From contig NZ_LMRP01000003.1 in assembly GCF_001426185.1 (NCBI RefSeq), forward strand, positions 124,001 through 188,000: a DNA stretch of 64,000 nucleotides, written 5' to 3'. A program made the translations under genes and the position numbers. Under the pieces are notes generated by a model. The model had not been told where the DNA came from and did no database searches. It saw only the letters and a program-made list of their open reading frames with translations. Shown in pieces: positions 42,998-52,001 of the stretch. Source of the stretch: Rhodococcus sp. Leaf247. Its GTDB lineage: Bacteria > Actinomycetota > Actinomycetes > Mycobacteriales > Mycobacteriaceae. Position 1 is the stretch's first letter. Every line of letters starts with the position of its first letter.

Positions 42998-43981
42998 TCA
43001 GGACTGGGGTACGGCGGGTGACGAGTCGAGGGTGTGAACGGGAACGGCGGTGATGTCGACGTCGGACGGCGTCGGCAATCGGGTGCCGGGTAGGGCCGCG
43101 GCTGCGGATCCGTAGGCGACGGCCCGGGCGAGTCGACCGGCACCGTCCTCGCCGTCGAGATCGGCCAGGATGTATCCGGCCAACGACGAGTCGCCCGCGC
43201 CGACGGTGCTTCGCGGGGTGATCGGGGGAGGGGTGGCGAACCACGACCCTGTCGCGGTGACCAGAACGGCCCCGGACCCACCGAGTGTCGCCAGGACGGC
43301 AGCCACTCCGCGGTCGACGAGCACGCGCGCGGCCTCGACGGTGGGGTACGGGTCACCTTGTGCGGCACTGGCTTCGAGCATGGCGCCGTCGTGACCGGTG
43401 AGGTGCGCGAGTTCTTCCGCGTTCGGCTTGATCAGATCGGGTGCCGTCGACGGGAAGCCGGCGGCGAGCGCGGTGAGGGGATCGTCGGAGGTGTCCACGG
43501 CAACCTTCGCCGACACCTCGCGAAGCGCGGTGACCAGGCGGCCGTACCAGGTGGCGTCGACTCCCGGCGGAATCGAGCCCGACAGGACCACCCAGTCCGC
43601 ACGCTGCGCCAGATCGAGTACCGACGCCATGAGCGCGTCGACGGTTTCGGGAGCGAGGCCGGCGCCCGGCTCGTTGATCTTGGTCGTCGTGCCGTCGGGC
43701 TCGCTGATGGTCAGGTTGGTGCGTGCGATACCCGAGGTGGGCACCGCGTGGTAACGCACGCCCAGGATGCCGAGAGCTCCGAGCAGCGGATCGGTCCCGC
43801 TGCACGGCAGCACGGCCGTGGCCGTTCGACCGGCGGACGTGACGACTCGCGCGACGTTGACGCCCTTACCGCCGGGTTCCGTCGTGGTCGTCGCGCTGCG
43901 GTGCACGGAGCCGCGCACGAGCGGAGCGTCGAGAGTGACCGTGCGGTCCATGCTGGGGTTGGCCGTCAGGGTGAGGATCAT
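42998..43981 (-). CDS. fruK: 1-phosphofructokinase
   Basis: A PfkB-family kinase making fructose 1,6-bisphosphate from the FruA product. 327 residues: TLTANPSMDRTV at the start, the GGKGVNVARV sugar-binding motif near residue 37, and the anion-hole/base motif VGAGDSSLAGY near 255. Its ATG overlaps the fruR stop; fruA starts 35 bases after it. Confidence 0.95.
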   Translation of the reverse strand: MILTLTANPSMDRTVTLDAPLVRGSVHRSATTTTEPGGKGVNVARVVTSAGRTATAVLPCSGTDPLLGALGILGVRYHAVPTSGIARTNLTISEPDGTTTKINEPGAGLAPETVDALMASVLDLAQRADWVVLSGSIPPGVDATWYGRLVTALREVSAKVAVDTSDDPLTALAAGFPSTAPDLIKPNAEELAHLTGHDGAMLEASAAQGDPYPTVEAARVLVDRGVAAVLATLGGSGAVLVTATGSWFATPPPITPRSTVGAGDSSLAGYILADLDGEDGAGRLARAVAYGSAAAALPGTRLPTPSDVDITAVPVHTLDSSPAVPQS

Positions 43982-44754
43982 GCGACCACCACCTCCAATC
44001 CGTGTTGCTGCAGACGGGTGCAGTCGGTGTCGGTGATGCCGTCGTCGGTGACGAGGACGTCCACACAGTCCAGTGCGGCGAAGGACATGAAGAACTGGAG
44101 GCCGATCTTGGCCGAGTCGGTGACGACGACGACGCGATCCGCGGACCCGACCATCGCGCGCTTGACGGCGGCCTCGTCGGTGTCGGGGGTGGAGAGGCCG
44201 TGCGCGACGCTGATCGCGTTGGTGCCCATGAAGGCGACGTCGACGCGAACGGTTCCGAGGACGCGGAGTGTGTCCTCGCCGACGGTGGCCTGGGTGACGC
44301 CGCGGACCCGACCACCGAGCAGGTGCAGGTCCAGCGAGGGCACCGCGGCGAGTCGGGTCGCGATGGGCAGCGAGTTGGTGACGACGGTCAGGTCCGAGTC
44401 GACCGGGATCAGCGCGGCCAGACGGCCCGTCGTAGTGCCCGCGTCGAGGGCGATGGACCCACCCGCGGGCGGAAGGAACGCGACGGCTGCAGCAGCGATG
44501 CGGTCCTTCTCCCTGGTGCGGGTGTGCTCGCGCTCGGCCATACCGGGCTCGACGGCGGTGACCGACGTGGCGGGAACTGCGCCCCCGTGGACGCGGCGTA
44601 CGACACCCATGCGGTCGAGCGAGGCCAGGTCGCGACGCACCGTCTCGGTGGTCACCCCGAAGGTGTCGGCCAGGTCGGCAACGGAGACGCGGCCGCGTTG
44701 ACCGATGAGGCCGGCGATGGCGTTCTGGCGTTCCTCTGCGTACATCGTGTTCAC
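43978..44754 (-). CDS. fruR: DeoR-family repressor of the fructose PTS
   Basis: A 258-residue regulator: DeoR helix-turn-helix (RVSVADLADTFGVTTETVRRDLASLDRMGVV, split, about 20-50) and a C-terminal phosphosugar sensor (DAGTTTGRLAALIP; TNSLPIATRLA; FMGTNAISVAHGLSTPD). It probably responds to fructose 1-phosphate or 1,6-bisphosphate. It is the first gene of the operon, divergent from ptsI, with phased repeats between them. Confidence 0.93.
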   Translation of the reverse strand: MNTMYAEERQNAIAGLIGQRGRVSVADLADTFGVTTETVRRDLASLDRMGVVRRVHGGAVPATSVTAVEPGMAEREHTRTREKDRIAAAAVAFLPPAGGSIALDAGTTTGRLAALIPVDSDLTVVTNSLPIATRLAAVPSLDLHLLGGRVRGVTQATVGEDTLRVLGTVRVDVAFMGTNAISVAHGLSTPDTDEAAVKRAMVGSADRVVVVTDSAKIGLQFFMSFAALDCVDVLVTDDGITDTDCTRLQQHGLEVVVA

Positions 44755-44772
44755 CGCCCCTCCGTCCGACCC

Positions 44773-44801
44773 GTTGTTTCACTGTTGGTTTATGTTGTTT
44801 T
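44773..44801. promoter_or_regulatory. helically phased direct repeats, candidate FruR operator
   Basis: GTTGTTT at 44773, GTTGGTTT at 44784 and GTTGTTTT at 44794 (AAAC-A-AAC type on the minus strand) begin 11 and 10 bases apart. DeoR-family proteins often bind such direct repeats. They lie just upstream of fruR (start 44754). Confidence 0.65.
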
Positions 44802-44814
44802 ACGCCCGTCTCTG

Positions 44815-44842
44815 TTGACATGTCAAGAGGTTCGAGTAATCT
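44815..44842 (+). promoter_or_regulatory. ptsI promoter with a palindrome over the -35 box
   Basis: TTGACA (44815-44820), a 16-base spacer, then TAATCT (44837-44842) is a good housekeeping promoter. The -35 box is half of the perfect 12-bp palindrome TTGACATGTCAA (44815-44826), a possible regulator site. Confidence 0.7.
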
Positions 44843-44926
44843 GAATCACAGAAGTTGTCGCGGGAGACGCGACACACAGCGGTCGGCGAGACGCCCCCGC
44901 ACCCACTCGGTAGCAGGAGGAACCAG

Positions 44927-46618
44927 ATGACGGGATCGGTCACCGTGAACGACGCACAGCCGACGGCGCACGTGCAGGGAACGCCGGTCGTGCCCGGGGT
45001 CGGATACGGGCCCGTCGTCCGCCCGGCACCGCGACCCTCGCGGCCCGACACGGCTACCGAGATCGCCGAGGACGCACGCGACGCGGAGAAGGAGCGCTTC
45101 CGTGCCGCGGCAGCCGAGGTCGGCCGACGCCTGCAGGCTCGCGCTGCGCTGGCGACAGGATCGGCCTCCGAGGTACTCGCCGCCAACGCCGCGATGGCCG
45201 AGGACCGCGGGTGGATCGGCGCCGGCGTCAAAGCCATCGGCAAGGGCTCGGACGCCGCCTTCGCCGCTGTCACCGCGACGGATCAGTTCGTCGCGATGTT
45301 CGCCAAGCTCGGTGGCCGGATGGCCGAGCGCATCACCGACCTCATGGACATCTGCGACCGCGTGATCGCCGAACTGTCCGACCTCCCCGAGCCGGGCATC
45401 CCCACCCCGTCCCAGCCGTCCGTGCTCCTGGCGGACGACCTCGCGCCCGCCGACACCGCCGGTCTCGACGCGTCTCTCGTCGTCGGACTGGCGACCTCGC
45501 TCGGCGGCCCCACCAGTCACACCGCGATCATCGCCCGCCAGCTCGGTATTCCGTGCATCGTCGCGGCGACCGGCCTCGACGACGTCGCCGTCGGAACGCT
45601 CGTCATGGTCGACGGCACCACCGGGCGCATCGACATCGAGCCCGATCCGTCGACAGCGCGTGCCGCCGTACAAGATTCGTCCGTGCACCTCGCCGAGGTC
45701 GCCGGCTGGAGCGGTCCCGGACAGACCTCCGACGGCCACCGCGTCGACATCCTCGCCAACGTGCAGGACGGCGCGGGAGCACGAGCGGCCCGGTCCACCG
45801 CCGCCGACGGTGTGGGCCTGTTCCGCACCGAGCTCAGCTTCCTCGACCGCGACGTCGAGCCCACCGTCGACGAGCAGGCCTCCATCTACGCCGAGGTACT
45901 CGACGCCTTCGACGGATCGAAAGTGGTCGTCCGCACGCTCGACGCCGGTTCCGACAAGCCGCTGCGCTTCGCGAACCACGCTGACGAGGCCAACCCGGCG
46001 CTCGGCGTCCGCGGCATCCGGATCGCCGAGGGCAACCGCGGCATCCTGCATCGCCAACTCGACGCCATCGCGGCCGCCGCGGCGTCGACGGCGTCCTCCC
46101 CGTGGGTGATGGCCCCGATGATCGCCACGTCCGCCGAGGCGCAGGCCTTCGCCGCCGACGTGCGCGAGCGCGGACTCACTCCCGGCGTCATGATCGAGGT
46201 CCCCGCCGCAGCGCTACTCGCGGACCGCATCCTCGATCACGTCGACTTCCTGTCCATCGGCACCAACGACCTCGCGCAGTACACGATGGCAGCCGACCGG
46301 ATGTCCGCCGATCTCGCGGCGCTGACCGACCCGTGGCAGCCCGCTGTTCTCACGCTGGTCGCGCACGCAGCGAAAGCCGGTGCAGCAGTGAACAAGCCCG
46401 TCGGGGTCTGCGGTGAGGCCGCAGCCGACCCGCTTCTCGCCTGCGTCCTCGTCGGCTTCGGGGTCACCTCGCTCTCGGCAGCGTCGGCCGCCGTCGCCGG
46501 TGTCGGTGCGAAGCTCGGCACGGTCACCCTCGACCAGTGCCGCGCGGCGGCCGAGGCCGTTCTGTCCACCTCGAGCCCCGCCGAAGCACGTCAGATCGCG
46601 TCCAGCCTGCTGGGGTGA
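44927..46618 (+). CDS. ptsI: PTS enzyme I (PEP-protein phosphotransferase)
   Basis: Enzyme I transfers phosphate from PEP to HPr. 563 residues: the phospho-histidine is about residue 198 in GGPTSHTAIIAR, the PEP-binding domain carries GVGLFRTELSFLDRD and DKPLRF, and the C-terminal catalytic cysteine is in VGVCGEAAADP near 494. ATG 44927 has an excellent AGGAGG. Divergent from fruRKA-ptsH. Confidence 0.97.
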   Translation: MTGSVTVNDAQPTAHVQGTPVVPGVGYGPVVRPAPRPSRPDTATEIAEDARDAEKERFRAAAAEVGRRLQARAALATGSASEVLAANAAMAEDRGWIGAGVKAIGKGSDAAFAAVTATDQFVAMFAKLGGRMAERITDLMDICDRVIAELSDLPEPGIPTPSQPSVLLADDLAPADTAGLDASLVVGLATSLGGPTSHTAIIARQLGIPCIVAATGLDDVAVGTLVMVDGTTGRIDIEPDPSTARAAVQDSSVHLAEVAGWSGPGQTSDGHRVDILANVQDGAGARAARSTAADGVGLFRTELSFLDRDVEPTVDEQASIYAEVLDAFDGSKVVVRTLDAGSDKPLRFANHADEANPALGVRGIRIAEGNRGILHRQLDAIAAAAASTASSPWVMAPMIATSAEAQAFAADVRERGLTPGVMIEVPAAALLADRILDHVDFLSIGTNDLAQYTMAADRMSADLAALTDPWQPAVLTLVAHAAKAGAAVNKPVGVCGEAAADPLLACVLVGFGVTSLSAASAAVAGVGAKLGTVTLDQCRAAAEAVLSTSSPAEARQIASSLLG

Positions 46619-46675
46619 CGAGGCCCGACCCCCTTCGACCGGCCTCCGGCCTTCCCGCGTGACATCATTTCCGCC

Positions 46676-47959
46676 GTGACGACAACTCGATCCAGGCAGT
46701 TCTTCCCTCGCTGGTCCGTCCATGGCGACGGTCGCACCGTGGCACCCGACGCCGTGGTCGCACCGGACGAGCGGTTGTCCTGGCCGCGCACGGTGGGAAT
46801 CGGGATGCAGCACGTCGTCGCGATGTTCGGCGCCACTCTGCTGGTTCCGACGATCACCGGGTTCCCGGTCACGACGACGCTGTTCTTCTCCGGACTCGGT
46901 ACCGCCCTGTTCCTGCTGATCACACGCGGCCGGCTGCCCAGCTACCTCGGGTCGTCGTTCGCCTTCATCGCACCGCTCGCCGCCACGGCGGGCGACGGTG
47001 CTGCCGTGCAACTCGGCGCAGTCCTGGTGGTCGGCGTCGCGCTGGCCGCCGTGGGCGTCGTCGTCAAGATCGCGGGCAGCAAAGCCCTCGACGCTGTGAT
47101 GCCTCCGTTGGTCACCGGCGCCATCGTCGCGCTGATCGGCTTCAACCTCGCGTCCACCGCCACGACGTCGTACGAAGCTCAGCCGCTGGTGGCCACCGTG
47201 ACGCTGGTCGTCGTCCTGTTGGTGACCGTCGCGGTTCCGGGGCTCATCGGGCGCCTCGGCATCCTGGTCGGCGTCGTCGTGGGGTGGGTGTTCGGAGCAC
47301 TGACCGGTGCGGTGGACCCCCTGCGGATGGATGCCCTGCGCGAGGCGTCGTGGTTCGGTGCTCCCGAGTTCACCGGCCCGACCTTCCAGCTCTCGGCCAT
47401 CCTGGTCGCGTTGCCCGTCGTCGTGGTGCTGGTTGCCGAGAACGTCGGACACGTCAAGGCCGTCGCCGCGATGACCGGCAGGCCTCTCGACGACGTCGCC
47501 GGCGACGCCCTGATCGCGGACGGTGTCGCCACGGCGCTCGCCGGAGCAGGTGGCGGATCAGGCACCACGACCTACGCGGAAAACATCGGCGTCATGGCCG
47601 CGACGCGCGTGTACTCGACCGCCGCCTACTGGGTTGCTGCGATCACCGCGCTGGTCCTGGCGTTCTCGCCGAAGTTCGGCGCCCTCATCTTCACCGTCCC
47701 CAGCGGAGTCATCGGCGGCGCGACATTGGTGCTGTACGGCTTGATCGGCCTTCTCGGCGTCCGCATCTGGCAGGAGGCGGGCATCGACTTCACCAAACCC
47801 GTCAACCTCATGGTCGCGGCCGCAGCACTCGTCGCCGGTGTCGGTGACCTGACGTTGACCATCGGGTCCGTCGAACTCGGCGGAATCGTGTGGGGCTCGC
47901 TCGGCATCCTCGTCGCCTACCCACTGCTGCGTGTGCTGTCGGAGCGCCGACGAGACTGA
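46676..47959 (+). CDS. uracil/xanthine:cation symporter (NCS2 family)
   Basis: A 427-residue membrane transporter with about 12-14 helices. Family landmarks are QHVVAMFGATLLVP at the first helix, GSSFAFIAP, the QN/E-rich VVLVAENVGHVKAVAAMTGRPL near residue 245, and GSGTTTYAENIGVMAATRVYS. The last motif resembles UraA/PyrP uracil permeases more than xanthine carriers. GTG start. The 57 bases before it have no regulatory element I recognise. Confidence 0.92.
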   Translation: MTTTRSRQFFPRWSVHGDGRTVAPDAVVAPDERLSWPRTVGIGMQHVVAMFGATLLVPTITGFPVTTTLFFSGLGTALFLLITRGRLPSYLGSSFAFIAPLAATAGDGAAVQLGAVLVVGVALAAVGVVVKIAGSKALDAVMPPLVTGAIVALIGFNLASTATTSYEAQPLVATVTLVVVLLVTVAVPGLIGRLGILVGVVVGWVFGALTGAVDPLRMDALREASWFGAPEFTGPTFQLSAILVALPVVVVLVAENVGHVKAVAAMTGRPLDDVAGDALIADGVATALAGAGGGSGTTTYAENIGVMAATRVYSTAAYWVAAITALVLAFSPKFGALIFTVPSGVIGGATLVLYGLIGLLGVRIWQEAGIDFTKPVNLMVAAAALVAGVGDLTLTIGSVELGGIVWGSLGILVAYPLLRVLSERRRD

Positions 47960-47979
47960 TCGGTCCGTGAGACGCTGAG

Positions 47980-48417
47980 GTGGTGAGTCACCCGCCGCTG
48001 GAGCCCATGCGCCCCGTCAGTGTGGCGCCCGACCAGTGGCAGTCCGTGCCTGCGTGGAAGACACTGCTGGTCCTCGCAGTGTCTGCCTCGGCAGCCGCGT
48101 CAACGCTCGCGCTCCCGAATACTGCTGCGCGAGTGACCGTTGCGGCTGTTGCCGTGATCGTCGCCGTGGTTCTCGCCGTTGCGTCGACGAGGCGGACGGT
48201 GCGAGAGAGCGGTGACCAGCGCATCTTTTGGTTGCGAGGGCCTGCGGTGCGTCGCCGTGACGTCGATCTGCTGCAAAGCTGCAGTGGATCTGCTCTGTTC
48301 GTCGGAGCCTTGGCGCTGAATGCCGTTCCGGGTTGGTACTGGTGGGTGACCGCGACGGTCGTCGTCTGGGTTCTGCCGCCTCTCGTCCTGCAGGCCCGCC
48401 ACAACCGTCGGATCTAG
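47980..48417 (+). CDS. small membrane protein of unknown function
   Basis: A 145-residue protein with hydrophobic segments near residues 28-46, 50-68, 103-115 and 119-137, and a basic cytosolic middle (STRRTVRESGDQRIFWLRG). Starts at GTG 47980, GTG 47983 or ATG 48007 are all possible. It follows the permease by 20 bases. No family recognised. Confidence 0.6.
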   Translation: MVSHPPLEPMRPVSVAPDQWQSVPAWKTLLVLAVSASAAASTLALPNTAARVTVAAVAVIVAVVLAVASTRRTVRESGDQRIFWLRGPAVRRRDVDLLQSCSGSALFVGALALNAVPGWYWWVTATVVVWVLPPLVLQARHNRRI

Positions 48418-48426
48418 GCTGCCTTC

Positions 48427-49050
48427 GTGCCGCACACCCTCGTCTCGCCCCGACCCGTCGATGCGGAAACGGTGATCGAACGGAGCCGGTTCCTCGCCCG
48501 TGTGGTCGCTGTCCGCACGGAGTCCGCGGCGCTCGAGGTGGTCGCCGCGGTGACTGCAGAGTTCCCCGACGCCGGCCACCACTGCTGGGCCTTCGTCGTC
48601 GGCCCAGATCAGGAGCACCGCCGTCAGCGCGCATCGGACGACGGTGAACCCGGTGGCACGGCGGGCGTTCCGATGCTCGGCGTGCTGACCGGCCGCGATC
48701 TCGTCGATGTGGTGGCTGTCGTCAGCCGCTGGTTCGGGGGAGTCAAGCTGGGGGCCGGTGGGTTGGTGCGCGCGTACTCGGGTGCGGTGAGTGCGGCGCT
48801 CGACCGTGCGGAGGTGGGCGAGCTCGCGCGTGTCGACGTTCTCGAGATGGCCTTGTCCCATGCGGACGCCGGTCGGGTGGAGGGCGTTCTGCGCGTGCAC
48901 GGATTCGTCATCGACGACGTCGCCTACGGGTCCGACGTGCGCCTGCGGGTGATCGGGGACGGTGACCGGCTCGACGGTGTCCTCGCGTCGGCGACCAGCG
49001 GAAGTGTCGTCGCCGAGCGCGTCGGGCACCGGTGGGTGCTCGAGTTCTGA
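48427..49050 (+). CDS. YigZ/IMPACT family protein
   Basis: A 207-residue protein with the UPF0029 N-terminal domain: ERSRFLARVVAV, PDAGHHCWAFVVG, DDGEPGGTAGVPML and VVSRWFGGVKLGAGGLVRAYSGA, all diagnostic, followed by the DUF1949 ferredoxin-like C-terminal domain. IMPACT proteins are linked to translation and stress control; the bacterial function is unclear. GTG start 9 bases after the upstream gene. Confidence 0.92.
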   Translation: MPHTLVSPRPVDAETVIERSRFLARVVAVRTESAALEVVAAVTAEFPDAGHHCWAFVVGPDQEHRRQRASDDGEPGGTAGVPMLGVLTGRDLVDVVAVVSRWFGGVKLGAGGLVRAYSGAVSAALDRAEVGELARVDVLEMALSHADAGRVEGVLRVHGFVIDDVAYGSDVRLRVIGDGDRLDGVLASATSGSVVAERVGHRWVLEF

Positions 49051-49213
49051 GGCCGCAGGGTGCGCTGAGCCGCGGATACCGCGGCTCACCGCACCGAACT
49101 CCGCCCGGCGACGGCACCGCAGTCACCGAACGTGCTCGCACTGGTCATCGACCCAGCGTGCACTCGGGTTCTACTCTCGAGTGAGATCCGCCGTACGCCT
49201 AACGAGGAGAACC

Positions 49214-50356
49214 ATGAAGCGCACGTTGTTCGAGGCCGAGCACGACCTCTTCCGCAGCTCGTACAAGAAATTTCTCGAGCAGCATGTCGCGCCGCACCAC
49301 GCCGAGTGGGAGACCCAGAACATCGTCGACCGCGGCGTGTGGGTCGAGGCCGGTAAGCAGGGCTTCCTGGGCATGGCCGTGCCGGAGGAGTTCGGCGGCG
49401 GCGGGGTCAAGGACTTCCGCTACAACGCCATCGTCACCGAGGAGACCACGGCCGGTGGCTACAGCGGCATCGGGTTCACGCTGCACAACGACGTCGTCGC
49501 TCCGTACCTCATCGAGCTGACGAACGACGAGCAGAAGCAGCGCTGGCTGCCCGGGTTCTGCTCCGGTGAGCTGATCACCGCGATCGCGATGACCGAGCCG
49601 GGTACCGGTAGCGACCTGCAGGGCATCAAGACCAAGGCCGTCCGTGACGGTGACGACTGGGTGCTCAACGGCTCGAAGACGTTCATCACCAACGGCATCA
49701 ATGCCGATATCATCATCGTGGTGGCGTGCACCGACCCCGAGAAGGGCGCGCAGGGCTTCAGTCTGTTCGTCGTCGAGCGCGACATGCCCGGATTCGAGCG
49801 CGGCCGCAACCTCGACAAGATCGGTATGAAGGCGCAGGACACCGCGGAGCTCAGCTTCACCGACGTCCGCATTCCCGCCGCCAACATGCTCGGCGAGGAG
49901 GGCATGGGCTTCATCTACCTGATGCAGAACCTGCCTCAGGAGCGTCTGTCGATCGCCGTCGTCGCGGCTGCCGCGATGGAGTCGGCGCTGGCGATGACGA
50001 TCCAGTACTGCAAGGACCGCAAGGCGTTCGGGAAGCCGATCGGCAAGTTCCAGAACACGCGCTTCGTGCTCGCCGAGTGCGCGACCGAGACGACCGCCGT
50101 CCGCATCATGGTGGACAAGTACATCGAGCAGCTCAACGCGAACGAGCTGTCGGTGCAGGAAGCTGCCATGGCCAAGTGGTGGACCACCGAGAACCAGGTC
50201 AAGCTCATCGACCGGTGCCTGCAGCTGCACGGTGGCTACGGCTACATGAAGGAATACCCGATCGCCAAGGCGTACATGGACTCTCGTGTGCAGACCATCT
50301 ACGGCGGTACGACGGAGATCATGAAGGAGATCATCGGTCGCGGGTTGGATCTGTAA
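49214..50356 (+). CDS. acyl-CoA dehydrogenase (FadE20-like)
   Basis: A 380-residue FAD enzyme introducing the alpha-beta double bond in acyl-CoA beta-oxidation. AIAMTEPGTGSDLQGIKTKA binds FAD and substrate (about 123-142), VLNGSKTFITNG follows, and QLHGGYGYMKEYPIAKAYMD with YGGTTEIMKEIIGR closes the FAD site. The position near hflX/lexA matches mycobacterial fadE20. ATG 49214 has a GAGGAG RBS; longer frames are rejected. Chain-length preference is not deducible. Confidence 0.94.
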   Translation: MKRTLFEAEHDLFRSSYKKFLEQHVAPHHAEWETQNIVDRGVWVEAGKQGFLGMAVPEEFGGGGVKDFRYNAIVTEETTAGGYSGIGFTLHNDVVAPYLIELTNDEQKQRWLPGFCSGELITAIAMTEPGTGSDLQGIKTKAVRDGDDWVLNGSKTFITNGINADIIIVVACTDPEKGAQGFSLFVVERDMPGFERGRNLDKIGMKAQDTAELSFTDVRIPAANMLGEEGMGFIYLMQNLPQERLSIAVVAAAAMESALAMTIQYCKDRKAFGKPIGKFQNTRFVLAECATETTAVRIMVDKYIEQLNANELSVQEAAMAKWWTTENQVKLIDRCLQLHGGYGYMKEYPIAKAYMDSRVQTIYGGTTEIMKEIIGRGLDL

Positions 50357-50373
50357 CCACACCGAACACGACG

Positions 50374-50404
50374 AAGCCGGCGCTGGATGTCCAGCGCCGG
50401 CTTT
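50374..50404. terminator. bidirectional hairpin terminator
   Basis: A perfect 13-bp stem (AAGCCGGCGCTGG and complement) with an ATGT loop and a short T run, between the convergent acyl-CoA dehydrogenase and lexA genes. Confidence 0.9.
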
Positions 50405-50417
50405 CGTCTGTCGTGGA

Positions 50418-51197
50418 TCAGAGCTTGCGCATCACCGTGACGACCTTGCCCAGGACCACGGCATCGTTACCGGGAATGGGTTCGAACAGGTCATTGTGGG
50501 GGAGCAGCCACACGTCGCCACCGGTGCGCTTGAACGTCTTGACCGTGGCTTCGCCGTCGATCATGGCGGCCACGATGTCGCCGTTGTCCGCGACGTTCTG
50601 CTGGCGGACCACGACCCAGTCGCCGTCGCAGATCGCCGCGTCGATCATCGACTCACCGACGACGCGCAGCAGGAACAGAGAGCCGGACCCGACGAGCTCG
50701 CGCGGCAACGGGAAGACGTCTTCCACAGCCTGCTCGGCAAGGATCGGACCGCCGGCGGCGATCCGGCCGAGGACGGGAACGAACGTCGGCACGGGTAGAC
50801 GGTCGTCGTCACCGTTCGACGTGGACGTGTCGAGGTGGTTGGTGGTGTCCGACGCGACCATGTCGTCCTGCGCGACGGCAGGTGCAGTCTCGGGCCGCCC
50901 GTTCTCGCCGGGCAATCGCACGTCGACTGCACGGGGACGGTTGGGATCGCGTCGAAGGAAGCCCTTACGCTCGAGAGTGCGGAGCTGATGGGCGACCGAC
51001 GACGTGGACGTCAGGCCGACGGCATCGCCGATCTCGCGGATGCTGGGCGGATACCCGCGCTCGGTGACGGACGCACGGATCACCTCGAGAACGCGCCGCT
51101 GACGTTCGGTGAGACCCGAGTCTGTGTCGGCCGTGGTGGGGGAACCGCCAGCGGTCGTGCGCCCTCCAGCCGAGCCGGATGAGCTGTCGTCCTTCAT
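50418..51197 (-). CDS. lexA: LexA repressor
   Basis: The SOS repressor, cleaved when RecA filaments form. 259 residues: Ser/Thr/Gly-rich N-terminus, winged HTH (about 28-92, with [20 protein letters not shown]), an acidic linker, and the S24 peptidase domain with the cleavage site Ala148-Gly149 (RIAAGGP), Ser183 (VGESM) and Lys220 (ATVKTF). ATG 51197 has GGAGG upstream. It is autoregulated by the LexA box at 51310. Confidence 0.98.
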   Translation of the reverse strand: MKDDSSSGSAGGRTTAGGSPTTADTDSGLTERQRRVLEVIRASVTERGYPPSIREIGDAVGLTSTSSVAHQLRTLERKGFLRRDPNRPRAVDVRLPGENGRPETAPAVAQDDMVASDTTNHLDTSTSNGDDDRLPVPTFVPVLGRIAAGGPILAEQAVEDVFPLPRELVGSGSLFLLRVVGESMIDAAICDGDWVVVRQQNVADNGDIVAAMIDGEATVKTFKRTGGDVWLLPHNDLFEPIPGNDAVVLGKVVTVMRKL

Positions 51198-51284
51198 CGA
51201 GATACCTCCATCGGTGGATGCGGGTGGAACAACCAGCTCCGTGGTGCAGATGATGCTGGTGTCACGTCCGTGGTGCGTGTGTCG

Positions 51285-51325
51285 AACCTAAACCGAAACA
51301 CCCTTCGGATCAAACACCTGTTCGA
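51285..51325 (-). promoter_or_regulatory. lexA promoter with overlapping SOS box
   Basis: On the minus strand TTGATC (complement of 51308-51313), a 17-base spacer and TAGGTT (complement of 51285-51290) form a good promoter. The SOS box TCAAAC-ACCT-GTTCGA (51310-51325) covers its -35 element, explaining autorepression. Confidence 0.85.
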
Positions 51326-51349
51326 TTCGTGTCGCGTGTTCGATGCACT

Positions 51350-51388
51350 TTGTCGGTGGGCCCTGCTATACATCGAACATGCGTTCAT
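51350..51388 (+). promoter_or_regulatory. dual damage control of the divS-like gene: PafBC-type promoter plus a second SOS-like box
   Basis: TTGTCGGTG (51350-51358), exactly 8 bases, then TATACA (51367-51372) matches the RecA-NDp motif except for the last -10 base. An SOS-like box TCGAAC-ATGC-GTTCAT (51373-51388, right half degenerate) directly follows the -10. Confidence 0.75.
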
Positions 51389-51474
51389 TCGAACGCGTGG
51401 TCGAGTGCGACGTTCGAACACTTCGGTGGGAGAGCGTCGCGGAGGCCACCGGCTATCCACGAGGAGTGGTTGCA

Positions 51475-51891
51475 GTGACTCGTAGTGACGTTCTGACCAT
51501 CGACACCGCACGGTCCATCGATCTCGATTCTCCCGTCTCCGATCGCTGGACCTGCGACGACGAGTCCTACTGGGGCCAGGTGCCCGCCCGGACGCACGGT
51601 GCGTCGACGCAGACCCGTGGCCGCACACCGGTTCGTCGCCGGACCGCTCCGCGGGATTCGAGCCGTCCCGACGCGGGCGCGACGGACTACCGGCGTCGTT
51701 CGCCGGGCGTGTCGCAGGTCGAACACCGCACCCGTCGGTCGCACGGATTCGCGTCGATGGTTGCTGTGGCGCTGATCACAGCGGTGTCCGCTCTGGGGCT
51801 CGTGGGGCTCGCGAACATGCGATCGGCAGACGCGCCGACGCAGCCGTCCGTCTCCCAGCAGATCGACGCGGGCGTCGTCGCCGGACGGTGA
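51475..51891 (+). CDS. divS: DivS-like SOS-induced cell division suppressor
   Basis: A 138-residue protein divergent from lexA, the position of corynebacterial divS and mycobacterial Rv2719c/chiZ. It has a polar Arg-rich cytosolic N-terminal half, one membrane helix ([20 protein letters not shown], about 100-120) and a short outside tail. The LysM domain of the mycobacterial relative is absent. GTG 51475 has GAGGAG 8 bases upstream; ATG 51379 would give a longer, leaderless product. It should delay septation during DNA damage (inference from context). No homology claim beyond this. Confidence 0.7.
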   Translation: MTRSDVLTIDTARSIDLDSPVSDRWTCDDESYWGQVPARTHGASTQTRGRTPVRRRTAPRDSSRPDAGATDYRRRSPGVSQVEHRTRRSHGFASMVAVALITAVSALGLVGLANMRSADAPTQPSVSQQIDAGVVAGR

Positions 51892-52001
51892 CGACGCTGG
51901 GGTACGCGGCGACTTCGCGGTCTGCTCCTGGCGGTATCCTCGACAGGTCGGATGCCGACACGGCGTCCGAGTTGTCCGTGCTACCGAGGGGTCGCTTACC
52001 C

